Positions 35,814 through 44,571 of a stretch of 64,000 nt of DNA are shown here, piece after piece. The DNA lies in assembly GCF_000829905.1 (NCBI RefSeq), contig NZ_CDPP01000006.1:1-64000 (forward strand). Direction: 5' to 3'. The translations under genes were made by a program, and so were the position numbers. The DNA is from Beduini massiliensis (GTDB lineage: Bacteria; Bacillota_I; Bacilli_A; Erysipelotrichales; Coprobacillaceae). How positions within the stretch are numbered: the first letter of the stretch is position 1; each line of letters starts with the position of its first letter. The notes under the pieces are model-generated. The model was given only the letters and a program-made list of their open reading frames with translations, did no database searches and was not told the origin of the DNA.

Positions 35814-36731
35814 ATGCCTGTAAAAGTAATATTTATTGACATCGATGGTACACTATTAAATTCACGTTTTGTGATAGATGAACTAACACGAAATACGTTG
35901 ATTGATTTTCAAAAGCAAGGAGGAGTGCTGGTGCTTTGTTCTGCTCGTCCATACTTGGGCATGGTACGGTATGGTAACGAGTTGGAATTGGCACGTTATC
36001 ATGGATACTATGCAGCGTTTAATGGGGGCGAAGTCATTGATGCAAACACTGAAAAAACAATTTATACTTGTTGCATGACTAGGGAAGATCTGCATGAAAT
36101 ATATGATGTGACACGCCTTCTTGAAAGAGAAGAACAGGAACGAGAACTTAGCCATTTAGTCGAAAAAGATTCCCCTTCGGTTCAGCTTACGATTGATTTG
36201 ATGCAGCAAATTCATGATATAGTAGATCAGACCAACTTGAATTTGATGACTTATCAAAAAGATAAACTGCTTTGTATGCGTCAGGAAGTTTATGCAGTAG
36301 CAGAAACACTTGTAAACCAATTAAGAATTTCCATTTGTCAGGATTTTTTAGCTGATATTGATTTTGATCCGGTAAAATTATTGGTTTCAGGAAATCCAAA
36401 TTTAATTTCTGCCGTATATCCTAGTATTCAGAAAAAATTATGCCAACGATGTGATGTGGTCATATCAGATCCGTTCTTAATTGAAATTACAGCAAAAGGA
36501 ATCAATAAGGGAAGAGTACTACGCTCCTTGTGTAAACACCTGAATATAAATACAAAAGAAGCGGCGGCATTTGGTGACAGTGCCAATGATATTCCTATGT
36601 TGAAAGAAGCCGGAATAAGTGTCGCTATGGGAAATGCAACTGAAGAAGTAAAACAATCATCAAAATTCATTACTGCCAGCAATAACGATAATGGAGTAGC
36701 TATGTTTCTGCTGAAAAATAAACTGGTATAA
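35814..36731 (+). CDS. Cof-type HAD-IIB family phosphatase
   Basis: The 305-residue enzyme carries IFIDIDGTLLNS (nucleophile Asp), VLCSARPY (motif II), ITAKGINKGRVL (motif III Lys) and FGDSANDIPMLKEAG (motif IV). The C2B cap is larger than in the 23-kb paralogue. It is 25 bases after the kinase gene with GAAAGGTGGC as RBS, so kinase and phosphatase are likely co-transcribed. A kinase-phosphatase pair acting on one small molecule is possible, but this is inference only. Confidence 0.9.
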   Translation: MPVKVIFIDIDGTLLNSRFVIDELTRNTLIDFQKQGGVLVLCSARPYLGMVRYGNELELARYHGYYAAFNGGEVIDANTEKTIYTCCMTREDLHEIYDVTRLLEREEQERELSHLVEKDSPSVQLTIDLMQQIHDIVDQTNLNLMTYQKDKLLCMRQEVYAVAETLVNQLRISICQDFLADIDFDPVKLLVSGNPNLISAVYPSIQKKLCQRCDVVISDPFLIEITAKGINKGRVLRSLCKHLNINTKEAAAFGDSANDIPMLKEAGISVAMGNATEEVKQSSKFITASNNDNGVAMFLLKNKLV

Positions 36732-37020
36732 GAAATTTTATTATCATGTCCAAGCAATAAATTCATAAGGCATTGAAACAAGTCAAAGCATGAACATCAT
36801 TTTCACTTTCACAAATCCCCTTTACTATGTTTCAATGTTTCTTCTTGGTATCACCATTTCTTTTACTTGAAAGTCTATTTCGTTCCCTTTATTTTTATAT
36901 TAGATAAGAGTTTTTGCATTCAGCCGCTATGACTTACACGTCCAATCTTGTCGCTCATCTTAAATGGATTGATCATCTCAATGCCTTGAAGGCGTTGAGA
37001 TTTTTATTCGATAAGCAAAA
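36732..37020. other. Gene-free stretch between the HAD and rsmH genes
   Basis: Apart from the terminator at 36975-37008, no gene or motif is supported. Both neighbours point into this region, which explains the terminators at its right end. Confidence 0.55.
36975..37008 (+). terminator. Terminator in the HAD/rsmH convergent region
   Basis: ATCTCAATGCCT/AGGCGTTGAGAT stem (one wobble) followed by TTTTTATT; a second stem for the opposite strand lies at 37021-37046. Confidence 0.8.
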
Positions 37021-37046
37021 ATAGTGCCAGCAAATGCTGACACTAT
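37021..37046 (-). terminator. rsmH terminator
   Basis: ATAGTG-CAGCA/TGCTG-CACTAT with one internal mismatch, followed on the minus strand by TTTTTGC. Confidence 0.75.
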
Positions 37047-37052
37047 CTTATA

Positions 37053-38093
37053 TTAAGCCTTCACAGCCCATCTCATTTTCGTTGATTTTGCTCGGCTGTT
37101 GATATGGCATTCTTCTTTGCTTGGACGAATAACTTCTCTTGCTGCTTCACTGTAGATGCCGAGATTTTTCATTTCTTTAAATGCCTTTTTCACAATACGA
37201 TCTTCTCCTGAATGGAAGGTCAAAATGGCTGCTTTTCCCCCGGGTTTCAAGATAAATGGCAGTTTTTCCATAAACTCATACAACACATCAAATTCATTGT
37301 TCACTTCTATACGAAGGGCTTGAAATACTCTGGCAGCCGACTTTTTTACCACTTCCTTTCTTTCGTTAGACGAAATAAAAGACAAACTTTTTTCTATAAT
37401 ATTGTAAAGTTGTGTAGTTGTTTCAATCGGTTGACCTGCTTTTAAATAAGAGTCAATATGTCTTGCAATCTCTTTAGCGTACGGTTCATCTGAATTTTCA
37501 ATGAAAAGCTGTTCTAACTGTGCTTTGGTTAACTCTTTTAACCTCTGTGAGGCTGGTATCCCTTTTTGAGGATTTAGCCTTAAATCTAAAGGCCCTTCCT
37601 TTTTATATGAAAATCCTCGTTCAGGATTATCAATCTGCATCGAAGATACTCCCAAATCAGCTAAAACAAAATCAAACAACCCTACTTCCCTAGATACAAA
37701 ATCAATATCTTTGAAGTTGCAGTGCTTAATCGTAAGAACATCTTCCCCATACCCCTTATTTAATAATCGCTCTTTTGTTTTCACGCTTTCGATCGGATCG
37801 ATATCCAATGCATACAAATGCCCGGTATGATTTAATCGTTCCAGCATTTTTAACGTATGTCCTCCGTAACCTAACGTACAATCCAATCCGATTTGTCCTT
37901 CCTGAATATCTAAAAACTCCAGAATCTCATTCACCATGATCGATAAATGCATCCCTACCGGCGTACTTCCCTTTTTAATTACTTTTTCTATTGTTTCGGG
38001 ATATAATTCCGGATTCAATTCTTTATATTTTTCATTATATCGCTTAGGATGCGTTCCTTTATAGCGAACTCTTCTTTTATGCACCGGTTCCAT
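37053..38093 (-). CDS. rsmH: RsmH-type 16S rRNA C1402 N4-methyltransferase
   Basis: The 346-residue SAM-dependent enzyme matches RsmH: motif I region GLDCTLGYGGHTLKML (canonical TLGGAGHS is altered to TLGYGGHT), FDFVLADLGVSSMQIDNPERGFSY, and the C-terminal AILTFHSGEDRIVKKAFKEM plus RSAKSTKMRWAVKA. About 45 extra N-terminal residues (RYKGTHPKRYNEKYKELNPELYPETIEKVI) precede the usual start, a feature seen in divergent Firmicutes paralogues. It is not in a division/cell-wall cluster, so it may be a second copy. AAGGAGAAGTGTTC selects the ATG two codons inside the longest frame. Confidence 0.88.
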   Translation of the reverse strand: MEPVHKRRVRYKGTHPKRYNEKYKELNPELYPETIEKVIKKGSTPVGMHLSIMVNEILEFLDIQEGQIGLDCTLGYGGHTLKMLERLNHTGHLYALDIDPIESVKTKERLLNKGYGEDVLTIKHCNFKDIDFVSREVGLFDFVLADLGVSSMQIDNPERGFSYKKEGPLDLRLNPQKGIPASQRLKELTKAQLEQLFIENSDEPYAKEIARHIDSYLKAGQPIETTTQLYNIIEKSLSFISSNERKEVVKKSAARVFQALRIEVNNEFDVLYEFMEKLPFILKPGGKAAILTFHSGEDRIVKKAFKEMKNLGIYSEAAREVIRPSKEECHINSRAKSTKMRWAVKA

Positions 38094-38252
38094 GAACACT
38101 TCTCCTTTTCATTTGGTGATATCGGAACTATCATACCATTGTCTTATGTTTGATGTCTATAATAGATCTTTAAAAGTATAGGAAGTTGAATAAAAGTTGA
38201 ACTAAAACAGATTATTTTGCATTTTTAGCAACAAAATATTCTTATAGACTCC

Positions 38253-38280
38253 TCAATATGATACAATAGGGTCATATTGA
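38253..38280 (+). promoter_or_regulatory. 9-bp palindrome over the promoter of the PPIase gene
   Basis: TCAATATGA-N10-TCATATTGA is a perfect 9-bp inverted repeat. The likely -10 TACAAT occupies the first six spacer bases, and the start codon follows 20 bases after the repeat. The geometry fits a repressor operator; it is not the CIRCE heat-shock sequence. Alternatively the right arm pairs with the left arm as RNA if transcription starts further upstream. Confidence 0.55.
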
Positions 38281-38299
38281 AATTGAAAGGATAAGAATA

Positions 38300-39250
38300 A
38301 TGGGAAAAGTAAATAAATTAGCACAATATAAAGGAATTGAAGTCAAAGTTGCAAAAACATTGGCAACCGATGAAGAAGTGAATCAACAAATTCAAGCAAT
38401 GGTAGCACAAAGTCCTACTTTTGTAGAAAAAGACGGTGAAGTGGCACATGGTGATATGACCACTATCGATTTTGAAGGATTTAAAGACGGTATCGCATTT
38501 GATGGCGGAAAAGCGGAAGGACATCAATTAGAAATCGGTTCAGGACAATTCATTCCTGGTTTTGAAGAACAATTAATTGGTATGAAAAAAGGGGAAACAA
38601 GAGATTTGAATTTAACTTTCCCAGAAAATTACGGAATGGCTGATTTAGCCGGAGCAAATGTTGTTTTTAAAGTAAAGCTACATAAAATTGAAAACAAACA
38701 AGAATCAGAATTAAATGATGAATTTGTAAGTTCTTTAAATATTCCTGAAACAAACACAGTTGACGATTTGAAAAACCAAATGAAGGCCCATATCCAATCT
38801 CAACATGATCAAGCCTATAGAACAAATGTAGAAAACACTATCTTTGAACAATTAATTCAAGGAAGCGATGTTGAAGTAAGTGAAGAAGATGTCCAAAAAG
38901 CAATGGAACAACACATTCAGCATATTAAAATGGATTTAGCTCAACAAGGAATGCAGTTAGATCAATATCTGCAAATGATGGGAATGACAGAAGAAACTTT
39001 AAAGCAACAATTGGAACCTTCTGCACAACAACAAGCTAAATTTGAATTGATTATTGATGAAATCGTTCGTGTTGAAAATCTTTCTACAACAGATGAAGAA
39101 GTAGATCAGCAAATTGAAATGATTGCCCAACAAAATCAAATGACAAAAGAACAAGTATTGGAAAGAATTCAAGCTGATGATTTAAAACGTGATTTCAACC
39201 GTTTAAAAGCAAGTCAGTTAGTACTTCAAAGTGCACAAGTAAGTGAATAG
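38300..39250 (+). CDS. Trigger-factor-like FKBP-type PPIase lacking the ribosome-binding domain
   Basis: The 316-residue protein begins with a short linker (YKGIEVKVAKTLATDEEVNQQIQAMVAQSPTF), then an FKBP domain (DMTTIDFEGFKDGIAFDGGKAEGHQLEIGSGQFIPGFEEQLIGMKKGE, about residues 50-140), and a helical trigger-factor C-terminal region to the end, rich in Gln and Glu. The roughly 110-residue N-terminal ribosome-binding domain with its GFRKGK signature is absent. It is therefore a free chaperone/prolyl isomerase rather than a canonical tig product. It stands alone under a palindromic promoter. Confidence 0.88.
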   Translation: MGKVNKLAQYKGIEVKVAKTLATDEEVNQQIQAMVAQSPTFVEKDGEVAHGDMTTIDFEGFKDGIAFDGGKAEGHQLEIGSGQFIPGFEEQLIGMKKGETRDLNLTFPENYGMADLAGANVVFKVKLHKIENKQESELNDEFVSSLNIPETNTVDDLKNQMKAHIQSQHDQAYRTNVENTIFEQLIQGSDVEVSEEDVQKAMEQHIQHIKMDLAQQGMQLDQYLQMMGMTEETLKQQLEPSAQQQAKFELIIDEIVRVENLSTTDEEVDQQIEMIAQQNQMTKEQVLERIQADDLKRDFNRLKASQLVLQSAQVSE

Positions 39251-39287
39251 TCATTGTTAAAAGATTATCGATCGATAAAATAAAACA

Positions 39288-39337
39288 GCACAGAATTGAG
39301 ACTTAAAAAATATAAGTCATTTATTTCTGTGTTTTTT
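39288..39337 (+). terminator. Terminator of the PPIase gene
   Basis: CACAGAA/TTCTGTG with inner GACTTA/TAAGTC, followed by T7. Confidence 0.85.
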
Positions 39338-39357
39338 TATTATTATTTAGATAAGAT

Positions 39358-39453
39358 AAAAAGCATCTAATATTGGATATAAGATACCTCTAAAGTTAGA
39401 CTTGACATCTAATGATTAGAGGTCGGTATATTATCCAACATAAACGATGCTTT
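39358..39453 (-). terminator. Long hairpin ending the EAL/solute-binding operon
   Basis: AAAGCATC pairs with GATGCTTT at the ends, and GGATATA-ATACCTCTAA pairs imperfectly with TTAGAGGT-TATATTATCC inside, giving a structure of about 95 bases with T-rich flanks on both sides. It begins at the stop codon of the EAL protein gene. Confidence 0.6.
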
Positions 39454-41662
39454 ATTTTTCTAAATGCTGATAGAAATCCTCAATGATACATGGTTTTGAA
39501 TAGATAAATCCCTGAACCATATCACAACCTGTATTTTTCAGCATTTCCAATTGTTCATCTTCTTCTATTCCTTCAGCTACTACCTTCATATAGAGCTGTT
39601 TTGCCATATCGATCATACTCTTTAGTATCACGATCTTACGTTCTTGATGCTCACTTTGATCAAAGAATACTTTATCTAATTTCACAATGTCTACCGGCAG
39701 ATCCTTCAACGTATTAAGAGAAGAATATCCGGATCCAAAATCATCGATTGAACATAAGAAACCGTATTTCTTAAGCTGATCCAAAATACTAAAGATTTCT
39801 TTTGTATTTTCTAAAAGGATACTTTCTGTAAGTTCCAATTCAATTAGCTGATCCGGAATCTGATATTTATTCTTAATCGCATTATAGCGATCCGCAAAGT
39901 TATCCCAATATAAATGTACACGGGATACATTGACAGATATTGGTACGATCTTTTGTTTCTTTTGAATACGATCATGGAGATCCTCACATACTTTTGTAAA
40001 GACATATTCATCTAACTGACGAATAAAGCCATTACGTTCAAACAAAGGAATAAATTCCCCAGGACTAATGAACTGCCCATCTGGCTTTTGCCAGCGAACC
40101 AACGCCTCACCCCCAAGAATCTTTTTTCCATCCAATGAATATTTAGGCTGAATCATATAAATAAACTCTCCGTTATTTAATGCCTGTATCATATTCTGCT
40201 CCATCTGTGCATCTCGCAATAATGTTTCACGCATGGTTTTATTATAAAACTGATAAGATACGCCGGAATCTTCTTTAACCCCTGCCTGCGCCATCTTAGC
40301 TCTGTCGATCAAACCATTGATATTGGTTTTTTTCGCTTCTTCTAGCAGACAAATTCCTATGCGTACTTTAAATTTTCTTTCTTGGTCAAATCCTTTTTCT
40401 GCCTGCTCAATAATTTCTTGGCATAATTTTGGGATATCGTCTCTGTTCTTGTACTCGACCATCAATAAGAAGTCATCTCCTGATATACGGCAGCTGATAT
40501 CTTTGGAATGCGAAATTTGACGTAATACATCCGCCATATACTTCAACACAGTATCTCCATATGCATATCCCTCAATATCATTTAATAATTTAAAGCCTTG
40601 AATATCAATATAGAAAACAGCGATGTTATTGGTATCCCCACTCAATCGATCCGCTCCATCTATCAAAAACTTCTCATAACGATAAAGTCCCGTCAACTGA
40701 TCATAAAACGCTAGTTTTTCAATCTCTTTCTTTTGTTTTTTAGATGTTTGATGATAGAAATAACCTAATACTGCCAAACATATCATGATAAATATACATA
40801 ATCTCATCGTTTGATTAATAATCGTATTCGCCTGTTTCATCACAACTTGACTCGGAATGATCGATACCACATACCAGTTATTTCCATTTTCCATAGGAAC
40901 ATAAGTAAAGATATAGTCTTCCCCTTTATAGAAAAATTGAGAAGCTCCGGAGCGTTTTAATGCGAGCTGTTCTTTTACATTAGAGCTTAATTCCTCATTA
41001 TTCCCTTCCATATTAATCATATCAAACAAATTCTGAATGGTACGATTACTGTTTTTATGTAAAGAACGAATCAAGACTTCACCATCTAAATTAATGATAT
41101 AGGAAAATCCTGTATTATTATAAAAAGATAACGTAAAATTCTCTCGAATAGATTTGACGGACCTTGTTTTCTGGACTAACCCATGTGTTCCGTCTGCAAA
41201 GTTAAACTGTTCGTAAACGCCTATGGAACGAACACCGGTATATCCATCATAAAAAGGTTCTCGAATACCATTAGGTTCCATTTCCAGAAATTCCTGTCGT
41301 CGTGCTTCATTGACTATCTGATCACCAAAAGTATCCGAATAGACCTTCCCAGTCCCTAAATTGACACAGAAAAAGGAAGTTGTTTCATCATCAAATACAT
41401 TCAATATACGTTGAATAGCTTCCGTATCTGTAGAATCCACTCCGCTTAACTCTCCGGCAAACAAATGAAGTGTATCGTAATCTTTATCGATGAACGTATC
41501 TAATGCATGTTGTCCCTGCTCGGTCACTTCTAAAATATCGGTCACCGATTTATCCCAAAGCAATAGTTTCACATTCTGAATGAACGTAAACGATGCTGCC
41601 AAAATTCCAATTGCAGAAAGAATCGATAAAATGATAAAAACAGATTTTGTTTTCATCTTCAT
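39452..41662 (-). CDS. Membrane sensor with degenerate GGDEF and intact EAL domain
   Basis: The 736-residue protein has a membrane helix at residues 6-28, an extracellular sensor domain of about 250 residues (dCACHE-like), a second helix at 285-303, a GGDEF domain and an EAL domain. The GGDEF site reads SGDDF (394-398), which probably abolishes cyclase activity. The EAL domain keeps EALVRW (519-524), ELTES, SIDDFGSGYSSL, VKLDK, VAEGIEE and QGFIYSKP, so it should hydrolyse cyclic di-GMP. One base separates it from the solute-binding lipoprotein gene, which suggests ligand-controlled turnover of the second messenger. Confidence 0.9.
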   Translation of the reverse strand: MKMKTKSVFIILSILSAIGILAASFTFIQNVKLLLWDKSVTDILEVTEQGQHALDTFIDKDYDTLHLFAGELSGVDSTDTEAIQRILNVFDDETTSFFCVNLGTGKVYSDTFGDQIVNEARRQEFLEMEPNGIREPFYDGYTGVRSIGVYEQFNFADGTHGLVQKTRSVKSIRENFTLSFYNNTGFSYIINLDGEVLIRSLHKNSNRTIQNLFDMINMEGNNEELSSNVKEQLALKRSGASQFFYKGEDYIFTYVPMENGNNWYVVSIIPSQVVMKQANTIINQTMRLCIFIMICLAVLGYFYHQTSKKQKKEIEKLAFYDQLTGLYRYEKFLIDGADRLSGDTNNIAVFYIDIQGFKLLNDIEGYAYGDTVLKYMADVLRQISHSKDISCRISGDDFLLMVEYKNRDDIPKLCQEIIEQAEKGFDQERKFKVRIGICLLEEAKKTNINGLIDRAKMAQAGVKEDSGVSYQFYNKTMRETLLRDAQMEQNMIQALNNGEFIYMIQPKYSLDGKKILGGEALVRWQKPDGQFISPGEFIPLFERNGFIRQLDEYVFTKVCEDLHDRIQKKQKIVPISVNVSRVHLYWDNFADRYNAIKNKYQIPDQLIELELTESILLENTKEIFSILDQLKKYGFLCSIDDFGSGYSSLNTLKDLPVDIVKLDKVFFDQSEHQERKIVILKSMIDMAKQLYMKVVAEGIEEDEQLEMLKNTGCDMVQGFIYSKPCIIEDFYQHLEK

Positions 41663-41663
41663 A

Positions 41664-42956
41664 TCATACCGCCTCTTCCCTATATTGTTTTATTTGTTCA
41701 CTTAAATACGCAACGACTTCATCGCTGGATTGACCGGACAACATTCTTTCAATACACACACGTGTAAGATTCCAAATCGGATAATCAAGATTATCATCTG
41801 CTCCCAATACACTTCTGCCGTTTGTCATATAAGGGCTCAGATCCTTAATCGCCTTATCTTCCGATGCTCTTTCATCTTCTAACGGACTAAATGAACTCAT
41901 ACTATTCACAAAATCCCACATTACATCTTTTTGCGTCAAGTATTCTACAAATTCCTTTGCCTCTTTTAAATAAGGACTATGGGCATTCACACTGATTCTT
42001 GTATCCACATTGATTACCATTGCACAGCCATCCTCCATAATCGGATAAGGCTGAATGGTAAAGGAAAAATCAGGTTCCAAATCACGCAGTCGCAAAGCCG
42101 CCCATGCCCCCGTCAGCATAAATGGTTGTTCCCCTTTAGCGAAGATCTCTAAATCCTCTTTCGTTTTTTCGACATGCTGTGCCTCTTCCTTATTAATATA
42201 GCCACGTTGAAGCATTGTTTCTACTAATTCAAATCCGGGACGCAAGGTCTCGGCTAAATCGTTTTCTCCCGAATTAAACTTTTCTATTTCTGCTTTACTG
42301 TTATGACTTTGGTAAACCGAATACATCCCTTTAGCAATCACAATCGTTTTTAAAGAAATATCATTATTTGCCACAATCGGTGTAATTCCCTGCTCAACAA
42401 AATAATCACACACTTCTTTGAACTCATTTAAGTTCGTGGGGATTTTTTGATGATGTGCCTTTAGTAAATCTTCATTACAATAAAGTCCAAAGGCTGAAAT
42501 AGAGGTCGGTACATAATTCAGTTCCCCACCGATTTCCATCTGACTCTTAACAAGCGTATTGAAATTATCAATCGTAGACAAATCAGATAAGTCAGCAAGT
42601 ACATTTTTATTCTTAAATTCTAATAAGGTTGCTTGATCTACCATAAAGATATCATCCCCATTATGGGTATTAATGCGTTTATTTAAAATATCATAATAAG
42701 CAATTCCTTTAACACTCTCATACGATATTGAGATTCCCTCATGTTCATTCATATAACTGTAGAGTGATCTTTCAATTGCCTGAACATTGAGCGGTTCATA
42801 TTTAAAGCCGTAGAAAGTTAAGTTTATCTCTGCATCTTTTACACCGGATTCTTGAACTTCATAGGAAAAAGAATCCCGTTCACTGCAGCCACTGATTCCT
42901 AAAAGAGACATAACAACAATAATGGATATAATTTTTGACAGTCGTTTACTTCTCAT
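41664..42956 (-). CDS. Extracellular solute-binding lipoprotein (family 1)
   Basis: The 430-residue protein has a type II signal peptide with lipobox ISGC (Cys24), so it is anchored outside the membrane. The mature part has the two-lobed binding fold typical of sugar-binding ABC components: INLTFYGFKYEPLNVQAIERSLYSYMNEHEGISI at the N-terminus, GDDIFMVDQATLLEFKNKNVLADLS, and PFMLTGAWAALRLRD. No permease or ATPase genes accompany it. Its only partner is the membrane EAL protein directly downstream, so it more likely presents a ligand to that sensor than feeds a transporter. Confidence 0.88.
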   Translation of the reverse strand: MRSKRLSKIISIIVVMSLLGISGCSERDSFSYEVQESGVKDAEINLTFYGFKYEPLNVQAIERSLYSYMNEHEGISISYESVKGIAYYDILNKRINTHNGDDIFMVDQATLLEFKNKNVLADLSDLSTIDNFNTLVKSQMEIGGELNYVPTSISAFGLYCNEDLLKAHHQKIPTNLNEFKEVCDYFVEQGITPIVANNDISLKTIVIAKGMYSVYQSHNSKAEIEKFNSGENDLAETLRPGFELVETMLQRGYINKEEAQHVEKTKEDLEIFAKGEQPFMLTGAWAALRLRDLEPDFSFTIQPYPIMEDGCAMVINVDTRISVNAHSPYLKEAKEFVEYLTQKDVMWDFVNSMSSFSPLEDERASEDKAIKDLSPYMTNGRSVLGADDNLDYPIWNLTRVCIERMLSGQSSDEVVAYLSEQIKQYREEAV

Positions 42957-43173
42957 AATTCAATCCTCATGATTTTCTTGCTTTTTCAGTAATGTAATAA
43001 AGTTTCGATACATTTGAATATGCGATTTATATTTCTTATTAAATTTTACCATAATATTTTACCTGACGCAATGAGCTCCCTCTTCTCTCTATTAGAATAA
43101 ATCGAAGAAAAGTGAATTATCTCTTTAATTTTTTCAGATATGTCTTAATAAAGCAAAAAAATTATTGGGTTCA

Positions 43174-43203
43174 TTGAAATTATTCCTATATTAATGATAT
43201 AAT
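43174..43203 (+). promoter_or_regulatory. ald promoter
   Basis: TTGAAA, 18-base spacer, TATAAT, about 30 bases upstream of the start codon. Confidence 0.7.
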
Positions 43204-43232
43204 TACACTTATCAAAAGGAGTGTGATCTACA

Positions 43233-44342
43233 ATGAAGATTGGAATCCCAAAAGAAATAAAAAACAATGAAAATCGAGTTTCTTGTACACCAGCAGGTGT
43301 TTTTGCTTTATGTAAAGCAGGACATACTGTTTATGTGGAAACATCTGCCGGAATTGGCAGTGGTTTTGAAGATGAAGAATATTTAGAGGCTGGAGCTAAA
43401 ATCGTTTCAGTGGATGAAGTATTTGCCAATGCAGAATTGATTGTGAAAGTAAAAGAATATTTGCCAAGCGAATATCATTATTTGCGTGAAGATCAAATGG
43501 TGTTTACTTATTTACATATTGCCAATAATGCAGATTTTGCCAAAGCATTATTGGATTCTAACACTACCTCCATTGCTTATGAAACAGTCAGAGATGCAAA
43601 TGGCGGATTGCCGTTGCTCACTCCGATGAGTGAAGTAGCCGGGCGTATGGCAGTTCAGGTAGGAGCCACTATGCTGCAGAAAAACAACAACGGAAGAGGT
43701 CTTTTATTAGGCGGTGTTCCCGGCGTGTTCCCGGCTGAAGTTGTTATCATTGGTGGAGGAACTGTTGGTCTTAATGCGGCAAAAATTGCCTGCGGACTTG
43801 GTGCTATCGTGACAATCTTTGACATCAATGCAAGTCGTATGGGGTATATTGATGATATATCCGGCGGGACAATTCATACTGCCTACAACAATGAATATAA
43901 TTTGCGTCGTGCTTTAAAAACCGCAGATCTAGTCATTGGTGCCGTTCTTGTACCGGGAGCAAAAACACCGAAAATTATTACGGAAGATATGGTGCAGACA
44001 ATGAAGAAAGGCAGCGCCATTGTGGATGTAGCCATTGATCAAGGTGGGTGCATTGAAACGATGGATCATACGACAACCCATGATGACCCATATTTTGAAA
44101 GATTTGGCGTGATGCACTATTCTGTTGCAAATATGCCGGGAGCCGTGCCAAGAACCTCAACGATGGCATTATCAAATGCAACGTTGCCTTACCTGCTCAA
44201 ATTAGCGGATAAAGGAATCGCCGCATTAAAAGAAGATGAGGGATTGTTATCCGGATTGAATACATGCAAAGGAAAAATCACATTTAAAGGGGTCAGTGAA
44301 GCCCTAGATTTACCATATGCAGATCCCAAAGAATTGATATAG
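43233..44342 (+). CDS. ald: Alanine dehydrogenase
   Basis: NAD-dependent oxidative deamination of L-alanine to pyruvate, and the reverse. The N-terminal MKIGIPKEIKNNENRVSCTPAGV carries the substrate-binding Arg; K in VKVKEY, the His in FTYLHIA and LLTPMSEVAGRMAVQ are present; the Rossmann motif is VVIIGGGTVGLNAAKIA. AIDQGGCIET and NMPGAVPRTST are further family blocks. Length 369 is standard. It is a monocistronic unit with its own promoter and a large terminator hairpin. Confidence 0.96.
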   Translation: MKIGIPKEIKNNENRVSCTPAGVFALCKAGHTVYVETSAGIGSGFEDEEYLEAGAKIVSVDEVFANAELIVKVKEYLPSEYHYLREDQMVFTYLHIANNADFAKALLDSNTTSIAYETVRDANGGLPLLTPMSEVAGRMAVQVGATMLQKNNNGRGLLLGGVPGVFPAEVVIIGGGTVGLNAAKIACGLGAIVTIFDINASRMGYIDDISGGTIHTAYNNEYNLRRALKTADLVIGAVLVPGAKTPKIITEDMVQTMKKGSAIVDVAIDQGGCIETMDHTTTHDDPYFERFGVMHYSVANMPGAVPRTSTMALSNATLPYLLKLADKGIAALKEDEGLLSGLNTCKGKITFKGVSEALDLPYADPKELI

Positions 44343-44368
44343 TGAACATTAATATAGAGTGATAAAAT

Positions 44369-44431
44369 ACTGATCGATATAGAACTTTCCAAACAAAGCA
44401 ATACTGGAGAAACTATAAGATCAGTTTTTTT
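44369..44431 (+). terminator. ald terminator
   Basis: ACTGATC/GATCAGT closes a longer imperfect stem (TATAG/CTATA and TTTCC/GGAGA inside) and is followed by T7. Confidence 0.7.
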
Positions 44432-44571
44432 ATAAGGATTTATCTTTGTTTAAAAGAATATTTATCTGTTTAAACAAGTAATCACAAAGTCCCATAATAA
44501 GTATTGAAAAATAATTACTCCTTTTTTATAGTTTCGATTTATGATATCATTTAAGTTAAGAGGGTGACATT

